From the NCBI GenBank assembly GCA_035297145.1, contig DATGZN010000075.1, positions 1 to 64,000 of the forward strand: a stretch of 64,000 bases of DNA, written 5' to 3'. The notes under the pieces are model-generated. The model was not told where the DNA came from. It did not search any database and saw only the letters and a list, made by a program, of their open reading frames with translations. Made by a program: the position numbers and the translations under genes. This document shows positions 1 to 8,374 of the stretch, in pieces (position 1 is the stretch's first letter; each line of letters starts with the position of its first letter). The stretch is from QHXW01 sp035297145 (GTDB lineage Bacteria; Acidobacteriota; Terriglobia; Bryobacterales; Bryobacteraceae).

Positions 1-534
1 TTCTTCTTCGGTAGGTAGCGGCCCATGGCTCATGTCCATCATGAAACCGCGGTACGCCAGGGCGGGCCAGTCATGGATCTCCACTTCTGGGAGGAATTTT
101 TCTCCAGCGGTTTCCTCCACCAGCTGCCGAATGGTCTGCACAGCGTAATATAGGCCGGCGGAAGAGGGCGCGCGAATTTCAGCGCTGCTACTAGAAACGC
201 GCAATGTGTACGATTCCCTGGAATCGGGCCCGGGACGATCATCGGGACCGGGCAACGCATCCACAGCGCCTGTGCGGTGGAACGCGATGCCATGGGCCGC
301 GGTTCTACTTACAACCGGCACGCGCTCCGCGGTGATTTCCGCCAGCGCGGACGCCAGTTCGTCTGCCGCGACGCGGTCTTCTGGTGCAGGATTCGAACTG
401 AGCGAAATCGCAATGCCCTTGAGCGCGAGTTTTCCATTGCCGTATTGAATCTGCTGTGGCCGCGGCACTAGCGGTCTGTGAGCGGCCTGCAAAGGCATCA
501 TCAGGATAAATAAGCAAAGGAGAAGCGGCACCAT
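1..534 (-). CDS. Glycoside hydrolase family 20 beta-N-acetylhexosaminidase, N-terminal part (runs off left edge)
   Basis: An open frame of 178 codons runs from ATG at 534 to the first base of the window with no stop, so the C-terminal part is missing. It starts with a signal peptide (MVPLLLCLFILMMPLQAA). VPRPQQIQYGNGKLAL follows, typical of the GH20 accessory domain, and then GLYYAVQTIRQL. The start of the catalytic barrel is at about residue 161 (YRGFMMDMS). The family removes terminal GlcNAc/GalNAc from glycans outside the cytoplasm. The catalytic Asp-Glu pair lies beyond the edge and cannot be checked. The neighbouring IclR regulator, TonB receptor and NagX-like acyltransferase fit an amino-sugar locus. 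A 15-bp repeat shared with two other promoters lies 70 bp upstream of the start. Confidence 0.9.
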   Translation of the reverse strand, partial: MVPLLLCLFILMMPLQAAHRPLVPRPQQIQYGNGKLALKGIAISLSSNPAPEDRVAADELASALAEITAERVPVVSRTAAHGIAFHRTGAVDALPGPDDRPGPDSRESYTLRVSSSSAEIRAPSSAGLYYAVQTIRQLVEETAGEKFLPEVEIHDWPALAYRGFMMDMSHGPLPTEEE

Positions 535-603
535 CGATTTGGCTATCCTAAGCCAGCAGTTAAACACGGCACAATCACGATATACTAGCTTCACCGCGCG
601 CCA

Positions 604-618
604 TCCAATAGGCTGAAC
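604..618 (-). promoter_or_regulatory. Candidate operator, copy 1 (upstream of GH20 gene)
   Basis: On the minus strand this reads GTTCAGCCTATTGGA. Nearly the same 15-mer occurs at 2638-2652 and 3562-3576, each in the same orientation relative to a gene 70-120 bp downstream. The match to the second copy extends 7 bp further upstream (21 of 22 identical). A weak promoter (TTGGAT, 18 bp, TATATC) overlaps and follows this copy. Binding by the IclR protein encoded at 2733 is inferred. Confidence 0.5.
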
Positions 619-644
619 ACTTTCCGAATCTTTCCGACGCACGG

Positions 645-2555
645 TCATCTCGCCGGATTCAGCTTCCACACGTGGTCCTCCGCTCCGGCGGGAATCTCGA
701 TGATCAACGGCTGCCGCAGCGCTTCGCTAGTCTGCAACCTGGACGGAGGCGCTTGGTCCACCGAAACCTCGACGAGCGGCACACGCTGCAATTGCTGCCG
801 CAATCTGCCACCGAGCCACAACTGCCAAGACGACGAGTGCTTCTTGAAATAGGCGCAGTACGGTTCGTTTAGGCGAAACGCAAGGCGCCACCCGCCGCCA
901 GCCGGAGACTCGATGCCGGTATGCAAGACGGCAACATATTGGTTCATACTCAACGTTTCATAGCCTCGCGGCAACTGTTCGAACAGCCTGTCTAGAAAAT
1001 CGGGCTGCAGCGCGATATCGCGGTCGTGCGCCGTGACCATAATCGGGCCATCGGGATGCGTGGGCCAACTCTGCGCGTTCAGAGCCTGCTCATGGCTATG
1101 ACCGGCGCCGGCGATGGCGCCCGCCATGTCGAGGACTATATCGCGGTCGAGATAGAAATTGAACGCGGTTCCTGCCTCAAACAATCCATACCCCGCTTCT
1201 GCCGCAATTCTTCCGGTGTGATTCACGTAAGATCGGGACCACGCGCCCCCTCCCGCTCTGAGTGACAACGCCCGTTCTCCAAAATCCTCCCGAAGATATT
1301 CGAGAGATCTCTTCAGGTGAAAAAGTTGCGCCAGCGCCGGAGCCTCGCTGCCGCGCCGTCGATCCGAAAATTCTTCGTACCAGCCGATGGCGCTGGCCTC
1401 GCCGTCCAGTTCTGCGTTCCACCACGGGCCGGGAGGAGAATCCAGATCCGGCTGCATGTGCGTCCAGCCGTGGCTTTCAATCTCCAGGACGCCGGCAGAT
1501 ACAGCCGCCAACAGGCCTTGCTTGGTTGAGCTGTAGTCCTGGAGTACGCCATAACGGTCCGTGAATTTCTGAGCCCACGGAACAAGAATCCGCTTTGACT
1601 TGCGGTCTACGTAGCCCGTGATGACGTTCGCCGCCATGACCGCTTTGTGCTTTGCCAGTGGCTCAATCAGGTGCTCGCGGATCACCGACTCGCTCAGAGT
1701 GGGATACCGCCAATAGGAGAGAAACCCCTTGTCCGCGGTGCCCCAGTCGTCCAAGGCGAGGATGAGTCGATTGGAATAGTCCGCGTCAGGAGTTACCAAA
1801 TACCCCAGGCTCCAGATCAGAGAACGAAACAGCAACGCTCTCCAATAGGGCGAGACTGTAACGTCAGGCAAATGGGGAACCCCGATCCAAATGGCGGATG
1901 TGTCCGGGTTGATCTGCCTCACGGCTAGGACCGGGTGCGTTTGCTGGGAGATCAGGACCTGCGATCCTTGCGGCTCCATCCAAAGCCGCGAGTCAAACTC
2001 GCCGGAGGCCGTTCTCTGCCGAGCCAGTCCCTCCGTAATGAAGTGTGGCGGCCCTGTCTCCAGCGCGTCTGTGGAGCTGTACGGTTCCTTGAACTTCAAT
2101 CCAAGGACGCGTTCGAGCGCCGGATCCTGGCATCTCGATCCGAGCACGAGTACGCTGGTTCCGCCTTGAGCGGCTTCCTCCAGCGCCGTCACGTTCTTGC
2201 CTATATACGATGCGCTATCTGCCAGCCAGAGGATGGCGCCATAACGCATAGCTCCGGTCCGCTCGAACAGTTGGGAGGCACCGAGGGCTTGCTGATCGAG
2301 CCGCACTATTTCGAAAGGAACCGACCACGCTTTGAGCAGCGCAGCGACCGGTTGAAACGAATCGCGCTCCGATGTGATCACTTGGCTTGCCGGATCCTCC
2401 CACTTTTCAACGACCAGAAGCACGCGATAGGGTTTCAGCGCCCACTGCGATCCGGCTTGTTGCGCACCAGCCAAAACCGATACGCCGAGCAGGAGCATCG
2501 CCGCCTGGCCGCGAACCGCTGAGAGCAATTGCGTTACGTTCCTTAGCTCCGCCAT
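645..2555 (-). CDS. Secreted polysaccharide-deacetylase-like (NodB-fold) protein, paralogue 1
   Basis: The protein is about 636 residues and clearly paralogous to the one at 8375-10243. The first ~200 residues are a conserved domain of unknown role (KPYRVLLVVEKWEDPASQV, then QPVAALLKAWSVPF). A NodB-like region follows, with an Asp pair (LALDDWG) and a HxxxH site (SHGWTHM), the usual metal ligands of polysaccharide deacetylases. I chose ATG at 2555 because a signal-peptide-like stretch (AAMLLLGVSVLAGAQQ) follows it. The frame stays open to a GTG at 2654, but that extension is not signal-like, and neither start has a clear Shine-Dalgarno sequence. The gene lies between the GH20 and IclR genes and has operator candidates at both ends. 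Substrate unknown; an N-acetylated glycan is an inference from context. Confidence 0.8.
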   Translation of the reverse strand: MAELRNVTQLLSAVRGQAAMLLLGVSVLAGAQQAGSQWALKPYRVLLVVEKWEDPASQVITSERDSFQPVAALLKAWSVPFEIVRLDQQALGASQLFERTGAMRYGAILWLADSASYIGKNVTALEEAAQGGTSVLVLGSRCQDPALERVLGLKFKEPYSSTDALETGPPHFITEGLARQRTASGEFDSRLWMEPQGSQVLISQQTHPVLAVRQINPDTSAIWIGVPHLPDVTVSPYWRALLFRSLIWSLGYLVTPDADYSNRLILALDDWGTADKGFLSYWRYPTLSESVIREHLIEPLAKHKAVMAANVITGYVDRKSKRILVPWAQKFTDRYGVLQDYSSTKQGLLAAVSAGVLEIESHGWTHMQPDLDSPPGPWWNAELDGEASAIGWYEEFSDRRRGSEAPALAQLFHLKRSLEYLREDFGERALSLRAGGGAWSRSYVNHTGRIAAEAGYGLFEAGTAFNFYLDRDIVLDMAGAIAGAGHSHEQALNAQSWPTHPDGPIMVTAHDRDIALQPDFLDRLFEQLPRGYETLSMNQYVAVLHTGIESPAGGGWRLAFRLNEPYCAYFKKHSSSWQLWLGGRLRQQLQRVPLVEVSVDQAPPSRLQTSEALRQPLIIEIPAGAEDHVWKLNPAR

Positions 2556-2637
2556 CTGATCATCGGAAGCGAATTGGATATCGTACGCCAGTGCCCGAGT
2601 CAGCACAATCACCATGCGTCGCATTCGCAGGGAGTGG

Positions 2638-2652
2638 TCCAATATGCTGAAC
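2638..2652 (-). promoter_or_regulatory. Candidate operator, copy 2 (between deacetylase-like gene and IclR gene)
   Basis: On the minus strand this reads GTTCAGCATATTGGA, one base different from copy 1. It sits 82 bp upstream of the chosen start of the deacetylase-like gene and also upstream of the divergent IclR gene, so one site could control both, including autoregulation. Confidence 0.45.
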
Positions 2653-2670
2653 ACTTTCCCGTAGACTTGG

Positions 2671-2699
2671 TTTTCCGCGCGCCATTTTTCTGCTACAAT
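2671..2699 (+). promoter_or_regulatory. Promoter of IclR gene
   Basis: A good -10 hexamer, TACAAT (2694-2699), lies 33 bp upstream of the ATG. With 17-bp spacing the -35 would be TTTTCC, which is weak and would fit activator dependence. The Shine-Dalgarno AGGGAG (2721-2726) is 6 bp from the start. Confidence 0.45.
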
Positions 2700-2732
2700 C
2701 CGGCAAAACAGGCCGGTGAAAGGGAGTGGTCA

Positions 2733-3530
2733 ATGAGCGGCGACGCAACACCATCCGCACCGGCGGTGGAGCGGGCACTATCCATTCTCGAGCTGTTGTC
2801 CGTGACCAAAACCGGCCTCACTCTGCCCGAACTCAGCCGGCGGCTGGGGTTACCCAAGAGTTCGACGTACTGCTTATTGGTCACGCTGGAGCGGCGCGGC
2901 TACCTGCTTCGCAACAACAGAACGCATCGATACATGTTCGGCCTCAAGCTTTTCTCGCTTGCCAACCTGGCACTCAGCGGTATCGAACTTCGGGAAAAAG
3001 CCGCAAGTTTCCTGCAGCCGCTCATGCAGCGCTCACGTTTGACGGTGCACATGGCGATCATCGAGGACCACGAAGCGGTTCTGATCGAAAAGGTTGAGCC
3101 GCCCGGACTTGTCCGATTGGCCACCTGGGTCGGCAAACGCCTGGAACTGCACTGCTCGGCGGTCGGTAAGTGTCTTCTGGCTTATTTGCCGGACGCCGAG
3201 TTTCTGCGCCTGGTGCGGGATCGGGGTCTGACCCGCAACAACGAAAACACGATCACGTCGATCCGCAAACTGAAACAGCAAATGACGCAGATCAGACATA
3301 CTGGCTATGCAATCGAGGACGAGGAAGGCGAGATCGGTTGCCGATGCGTCGGCGCGCCAGTTTTCGACCACTCCGGCAATGTCATCGCTGCAATCAGCGT
3401 GGCGGGCACGACGGCACAGATCACAAGTGAAGAGTTCAGCTACTTCGGCCAACTGGTTCGACAAACCGCATCCGATATTTCCCAGGCATTGGGTTTAATT
3501 CCGGTCCAGATCGCATCTTCCAGCGAGTGA
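2733..3530 (+). CDS. IclR-family transcriptional regulator
   Basis: This is a 265-residue protein of normal IclR length. Residues ~10-70 form a winged helix (VERALSILELLSVTKTGLTL, LPKSSTYCLLVTLERRGYL). Residues ~85-255 are the effector-binding GAF-like domain (LHCSAVGKCLLAYLP, EIGCRCVGAPVFDHSG). The ATG at 2733 is preferred because AGGGAG precedes it at the right distance and the wHTH starts soon after; the frame stays open upstream. IclR proteins usually respond to a small catabolite and act close to their own gene. Here the neighbours are a hexosaminidase, two deacetylase-like proteins, a TonB receptor and a NagX-like acyltransferase, so an amino-sugar or related glycan effector is a reasonable inference. 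Confidence 0.93.
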   Translation: MSGDATPSAPAVERALSILELLSVTKTGLTLPELSRRLGLPKSSTYCLLVTLERRGYLLRNNRTHRYMFGLKLFSLANLALSGIELREKAASFLQPLMQRSRLTVHMAIIEDHEAVLIEKVEPPGLVRLATWVGKRLELHCSAVGKCLLAYLPDAEFLRLVRDRGLTRNNENTITSIRKLKQQMTQIRHTGYAIEDEEGEIGCRCVGAPVFDHSGNVIAAISVAGTTAQITSEEFSYFGQLVRQTASDISQALGLIPVQIASSSE

Positions 3531-3561
3531 TTGGGCGCACAGGCGAAGCGAGCGGATACGC

Positions 3562-3576
3562 GTTCAGCCTATTAGA
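3562..3576 (+). promoter_or_regulatory. Candidate operator, copy 3 (upstream of TonB receptor operon)
   Basis: The sequence is GTTCAGCCTATTAGA, 14 of 15 identical to copy 1, in the same orientation relative to its downstream gene (TonB receptor, ATG 3697). Its last two bases overlap the palindrome GACAAATTGTC. Confidence 0.45.
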
Positions 3577-3634
3577 CAAATTGTCGAGCCCATCATCAAA
3601 TTTGATTGACAATACGCTCTGGCTGCCCTAGTAT
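3575..3634 (+). promoter_or_regulatory. Promoter with two palindromes upstream of TonB receptor operon
   Basis: TTGACA (3606-3611), a 17-bp spacer and TAGTAT (3629-3634) form a good sigma70-like promoter. Two palindromes lie just upstream: GACAAATTGTC (3575-3585, odd centre) and the perfect 12-mer ATCAAATTTGAT (3595-3606), whose last base is the first base of the -35. This is typical placement for a repressor or activator site. Which protein binds is not shown; the adjacent IclR protein is the obvious candidate. Confidence 0.55.
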
Positions 3635-3696
3635 GATCGCTAATCCAAACCGTTCATTGGCGCCGCTCAGTAACATTCGAGGGAGGGGAGCACCTC

Positions 3697-6600
3697 ATGA
3701 AATTTAAGGGTCGCGGTTTTCGACAAGGATGTGGCGCGCTAGCGTTGATCGTGTTGTTTTCGGTCTGGTTCGCACGAGCGCAAGAAGTGACGGCCCGGCT
3801 GTCGGGTACGGTGAAGGACTCGGCCGGCGGCGTGGTTCCGGATGCGGCTCTGACCGCGACCAATAGCAGTACGGGAGTGGTGACTCGCACCACTTCCGAT
3901 GCGTCTGGGGACTATCTGTTCCCCGCGCTGGCTCCGGGAACCTATAGGCTTTCGGTGGAAAAGGCAGGCTTCACGACTGGAATTTTATCCGGAATTTCTC
4001 TAAACGTGGACCAGAAGGCGAGCCTGGATGTCGTGCTGCAAGTGGGTCAGGTGACACAGTCGGTGAACGTAGAAGCCGCCGCCCCCTTAGTGGACAGCAG
4101 CAGCGCCAGTATGGGCACGGTTGTCGACGAACAGCCAATTCTGGATTTGCCGCTCAACCTCCGCCGTACCGGCGCGCTTGCACTGGTAGTGCCGGGCACT
4201 GTAGATACGACGAATCGATCGCTCACCTCCGCAACCGGAAATGGGTCGGGATTTAACGACAACAGCTATAGCGGCTCGGGTGGACGGTCTTCAGCCAACT
4301 TGATTCTGATCGACGGCATGATCTCAAGGGCTTTGAACAACGGCGGATTCGCGCTGCAACCGATTCCGGAAATGGTGAAGGAATTCAAGATAGAGAACAA
4401 CACTTACGATGCAGCGAACGGGATCGCCTCCGGTACGACGATGAATCTGATCACCGAATCCGGTACCAATGCTTTCCACGGCTCCGCGTGGGAGTTATTG
4501 CGAAATCGGGACATGGACGCGCGCAACTTTTTCGCTACGGACCGGCCGGAATTCATCCGCAATCAATTCGGGGGGGCGGTTGGCGGTCCGATCCGGAAAA
4601 ACAAGACGTTCTTCTTCGGGAGCTACGAAGGCCTTCGCCAGATTCAGGGTCAAAGCGGCGGTAGCTTCGTTCCGACACCTGCTGAAAGATCAGGGAATTT
4701 CAGCTCTGTCCTGACTGGGCAAACGGCGAATCTGTGTGCTTCCAGCGGATCCACCGCTCCGGGCAATCTCAATTTTGACACTGGCCAATTGTTCCTTCCA
4801 GCTTCTGAGCACCTGTTCACATGCCCCGTCAATCCGGCGAATCCAGGTGCTGGGACCTCCACCGTCCTCGTCGGGACACCGGTACCGGGCAACATAATTC
4901 CCAATATCGATTCAGTGGCCCAAAAGGTTCTCGCGCTGTATCCGGCACCGAATCGGGTTGGGAATCCGAATTTTGTGAACGACTCGCCGCTCCGGCGTCC
5001 GGACGATCAATTTGACGTGCGGGTGGATGAAGACCTGTCCGAGAAAGACCGGTTGTTTGCCCGATACCTCTTTGGTAACACCGACCAACTCTTCCCCGGC
5101 GACTTCAATCCTTTCAATAACTACCAGCACTTCCGAGGTCAGAACCTGGTGGGTGGGTGGACACGGATCTTCAGCCCAACCCTGATTAACGATCTGCGTA
5201 TGGGTTATCAGAGGGATTATCTGGACCTCGATTGCCAGGGCTGCCCGCGGCAAAGCGGGCTACTAGGCGGCTTTGGTATTCAAAACCTCGCCGCTCCAAC
5301 GCCGCAGGCAGAGGCCTATCCGCAGTTTCTGTTTAGTAACTTCGCTGGCGTTGGAGACGGCGGGTATTTTCCCGACGTTTTGAATGATCGAATCGAGAAA
5401 TTCGAAGATACGGTCACCAAGATCGTGGGCAAGCATACGTTCGTCATGGGTGGCGACTTCAACTTCTGGCAAACACCCGGCGTAGAGGACCCACTACAGG
5501 TTAATGGTCAAATTACCTTTAACGGGCAGTACTCGTCCTTGTTCGGTGAGATACCTGGAGTAAGTGCCGTTTCCGACTTAGCCGATCTGGAACTAGGTTA
5601 CCCGGCGAGCGGATTCTTTACGAAGAATCCATTCATTAACAAGCTGGAAGGCGGGGGCTGGTTTAGTCTATTTGTCCAAGACAACATCAAAGTAAACTCA
5701 AGATTAAGTATTGAGGCCGGGCTGCGATGGGAGTATCGGAAGCAAATCCACGACGCGAACGACAAACTTGCTACGATTTACCCACTGGCAAATAACTTCA
5801 CACCAGGCGATGCGCTGCTGATAACTCCTCTTCCCGCGACCCAAAACGATGCGCTATGCTCGAACCCGTTGTTCCTGAATGCAAACGGAACCTGCCTGAT
5901 CATGAGTTCGGCAATGAGGACGCAGTTAGGACTGACTGGCAACAAACTCAACGAACTTAGTTACGGCCCGGGCCATGGGAGCTTTGCGCCGCGGCTGGGA
6001 ATCTCCTGGCGGCCTACAAATTCCGACAAGATCATTATTCACACTGGGGCAGGTCTGTTTAATGACTTACCTATCTCCAACCTGATCAGCTCATACGTTA
6101 ACAACAATCCCGTCTTCACCCAAACGCCGATGTATAACACGTCCTTCGGTCCACCGCCGCTCACCAACGGCGCGCCTACGACGACAGAAACGATGTTTGG
6201 AAATGCCGTTTCGCCTCCGCTATCTCAGCTGCGATCGCAATTGATGCCCCCTCCGTTCTACCACACGCCGACGGTGGTTGAGTGGAGCTTCAGTGTTCAG
6301 TCACAGTTGGCACAGGATTGGGCGCTGGAGGTTGGCTATGTTGGAAATGAAGGCTACCACATGGATAATGCTCATCAATGGGGCAATCAGGCCGTGCCTG
6401 GAATTACGCCGCTGCAGTCCCGCCGGCCATGGCCCGACTATAACATCTTTCTATATGACACGTTTGATGCCAACTCAAATTACAATGCCCTTGAAGGTAA
6501 GGTCACCAAGAGATTTTCACACGGCCTCCAGGCGTTAGTCGCCTATACATTTTCGAAAGTGCTGGATACGAACGGCGGCGATTCAGACTTCGTGAACGGG

Positions 6601-7203
6601 CCACAAACTGATAATAATCATAGAGCTAACTACGGCCCGGCTGACTTCAGTATTAAGCAGCGATTGGTTTTGAGTCCCATCTGGCAATTGCCCTTTGGTA
6701 AAGGCCAGTCGTTTTTGAATCAGGGCGGCGCGACCAATGCGTTGGCCGGAGGATGGGAGCTTGCAGGAATCATTACGTTCCAGACGGGCTTTCCCTATAC
6801 GGTTCTCTCGAACTTTGATTATTCCAATACCAATTCCTTTTTCCCCAGGCCGGACCGTACCTGCAATGGCGCCGGTCCTCAAACCGTGGCCGAATGGTTC
6901 AATGTGAACTGCTTCAATACCGATGGACTGTCGCAGGCGCTGGCGAGCGGAACGCCTCGCTTTGGAAATTCCGGCCGGAATATTCTGACCGGGCCGGGTA
7001 TTCAGGAATGGGACGTCTCGCTGATTAAGCGGAACCAGGTCACTGAGAAATTGAATCTTGAATTTCGGGCTGAGTTCTTTAACATATTCAATCATCCAAA
7101 CTTCGGCCTTCCCGGTGCCACTATCGACACGCAATCAGCGGGAGTCATTACAAGCGCCGCCAGCCCGCGCGACATACAGCTTGGCCTGAAGTTGAAGTTC
7201 TGA
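3697..7203 (+). CDS. TonB-dependent receptor, Oar-like, with N-terminal carboxypeptidase-regulatory domain
   Basis: The protein is 1168 residues. A signal peptide ends near residue 28 (FARAQE). A CarboxypepD_reg-like Ig domain (TARLSGTVKDSAGGVVPDAA) covers ~30-115. A plug domain follows (GGRSSANLILIDGM, EFKIENNTYDAANG), then a long outer-membrane barrel ending in the aromatic IQLGLKLKF. Such receptors take up large or scarce ligands using TonB-ExbBD energy, and the size and layout are typical of Acidobacteria. GAGGGGAG precedes the ATG. The gene leads an operon with the NagX-like (20 bp downstream) and deacetylase-like genes, which points to an amino-sugar oligomer as ligand. That substrate is an inference. 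Confidence 0.93.
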   Translation: MKFKGRGFRQGCGALALIVLFSVWFARAQEVTARLSGTVKDSAGGVVPDAALTATNSSTGVVTRTTSDASGDYLFPALAPGTYRLSVEKAGFTTGILSGISLNVDQKASLDVVLQVGQVTQSVNVEAAAPLVDSSSASMGTVVDEQPILDLPLNLRRTGALALVVPGTVDTTNRSLTSATGNGSGFNDNSYSGSGGRSSANLILIDGMISRALNNGGFALQPIPEMVKEFKIENNTYDAANGIASGTTMNLITESGTNAFHGSAWELLRNRDMDARNFFATDRPEFIRNQFGGAVGGPIRKNKTFFFGSYEGLRQIQGQSGGSFVPTPAERSGNFSSVLTGQTANLCASSGSTAPGNLNFDTGQLFLPASEHLFTCPVNPANPGAGTSTVLVGTPVPGNIIPNIDSVAQKVLALYPAPNRVGNPNFVNDSPLRRPDDQFDVRVDEDLSEKDRLFARYLFGNTDQLFPGDFNPFNNYQHFRGQNLVGGWTRIFSPTLINDLRMGYQRDYLDLDCQGCPRQSGLLGGFGIQNLAAPTPQAEAYPQFLFSNFAGVGDGGYFPDVLNDRIEKFEDTVTKIVGKHTFVMGGDFNFWQTPGVEDPLQVNGQITFNGQYSSLFGEIPGVSAVSDLADLELGYPASGFFTKNPFINKLEGGGWFSLFVQDNIKVNSRLSIEAGLRWEYRKQIHDANDKLATIYPLANNFTPGDALLITPLPATQNDALCSNPLFLNANGTCLIMSSAMRTQLGLTGNKLNELSYGPGHGSFAPRLGISWRPTNSDKIIIHTGAGLFNDLPISNLISSYVNNNPVFTQTPMYNTSFGPPPLTNGAPTTTETMFGNAVSPPLSQLRSQLMPPPFYHTPTVVEWSFSVQSQLAQDWALEVGYVGNEGYHMDNAHQWGNQAVPGITPLQSRRPWPDYNIFLYDTFDANSNYNALEGKVTKRFSHGLQALVAYTFSKVLDTNGGDSDFVNGPQTDNNHRANYGPADFSIKQRLVLSPIWQLPFGKGQSFLNQGGATNALAGGWELAGIITFQTGFPYTVLSNFDYSNTNSFFPRPDRTCNGAGPQTVAEWFNVNCFNTDGLSQALASGTPRFGNSGRNILTGPGIQEWDVSLIKRNQVTEKLNLEFRAEFFNIFNHPNFGLPGATIDTQSAGVITSAASPRDIQLGLKLKF

Positions 7204-7222
7204 TAGCTTGGCCGCTAATCCC

Positions 7223-8371
7223 ATGGCCACAGAAACACAAGCTGGCACGAAGATTGAGGCGACCTCAGCGGAGCGGCCTGCTTCGCCTCCACCTGCCGCG
7301 GGCGCGAAGCGGCTTGTCTCGCTCGATGCGTTTCGCGGTTGGACCATGTTTTGGATTGTGGGTGGAGGCGCGATCGTTGGTGGATTGCACGCACTCAACT
7401 CAAATCTTTTGATCAACGGTCTGGCTTACGAGTTGAGTCACACGGATTGGCAAGGCCTGCGATTTTACGATTTGATCTGGCCGTCATTCATGCTCATGAC
7501 GGGCATGTCGCTGCCGTTCTCCTACGCCAAACGATCCCTTACTCAGACTCACTATCAGATCTTCATGCGTGCATTGCGGCGCTTCCTTGTTCTTTTTCTT
7601 CTGGGGTCGCTGCGGGAGTCAATCAGCTTCCAGCATCCCTACCTGATCGAACTAAGCAGTGCGCTCCAGCCCATCGCCGTTGCTTATCTGGCGGCCTTCC
7701 TCATCGTGCGAAAGTCGTGGCGTGTTCAGGCAGCCGTTGGCGCATCTATCCTTGTCTTCTATGCGCTTCTTCTCGCATTCGTCCCGGCCCCGGGCGTTCC
7801 CGCCGGCAGCTACGATAGAAACGCGAACCTGGTTCTTTGGACCGATCTGGCCACCGTGGGCCGCGTGCTGCCCGAGCACTGGGGCACGGTGATCTGCACT
7901 CTTCCAACTATCTCCACGACAATTCTCGGCATGCTGCTGGGCGAACTTCTGATGACGAATCGGAGTACTGCGAGCAAAATGAAGATCATCGGCCTAGTCG
8001 GGCTATGCGGCGTAGTGATGGGCTGGGCTTTGAATCCTGTGATCCCAATCGTGATGAAGATCTGGACCACCTCCTATGGATTGGCGTCGGCCGGCTTCGC
8101 TTGCCTGATGTTTCTCGTCTTTTACTGGCTGATCGATGTGCGCGGCTACCAAAAACTCGCTTTTCCGTTCGTGGTGATCGGCATGAATGCGGTGGCGATC
8201 TATATGTCGGAGAGCATCATTCCCTGGAGTAAGACGGTTGCGATCTTTACCCATCCGCTCACGGGAACACTTGGTTCAGTAACTCCGCTCATTCACGCGA
8301 TTGCAGTTTTTACCGTCGAGTGGTTAGTGCTGTATTGGATGTACAAGCGCAAGATTTTCCTTACAGCGTAA
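7223..8371 (+). CDS. NagX/HGSNAT-like membrane acyltransferase (DUF5009/DUF1624 type)
   Basis: The protein has about 382 residues and roughly ten hydrophobic segments. It begins with the family signature RLVSLDAFRGWTMFWIVGGG and then FYDLIWPSFMLMTGMSLPFS, as in heparan-alpha-glucosaminide N-acetyltransferase relatives and in NagX of bacterial GlcNAc-utilisation loci. The family is thought to move acetyl groups across the membrane or help transport amino sugars; the exact bacterial reaction is not settled. The frame also allows a TTG start at 7208, and neither start has a good ribosome binding site. The gene lies 19 bp after the TonB receptor and 3 bp before the deacetylase-like gene, so all three are probably co-transcribed. 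Confidence 0.85.
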   Translation: MATETQAGTKIEATSAERPASPPPAAGAKRLVSLDAFRGWTMFWIVGGGAIVGGLHALNSNLLINGLAYELSHTDWQGLRFYDLIWPSFMLMTGMSLPFSYAKRSLTQTHYQIFMRALRRFLVLFLLGSLRESISFQHPYLIELSSALQPIAVAYLAAFLIVRKSWRVQAAVGASILVFYALLLAFVPAPGVPAGSYDRNANLVLWTDLATVGRVLPEHWGTVICTLPTISTTILGMLLGELLMTNRSTASKMKIIGLVGLCGVVMGWALNPVIPIVMKIWTTSYGLASAGFACLMFLVFYWLIDVRGYQKLAFPFVVIGMNAVAIYMSESIIPWSKTVAIFTHPLTGTLGSVTPLIHAIAVFTVEWLVLYWMYKRKIFLTA

Positions 8372-8374
8372 TTC

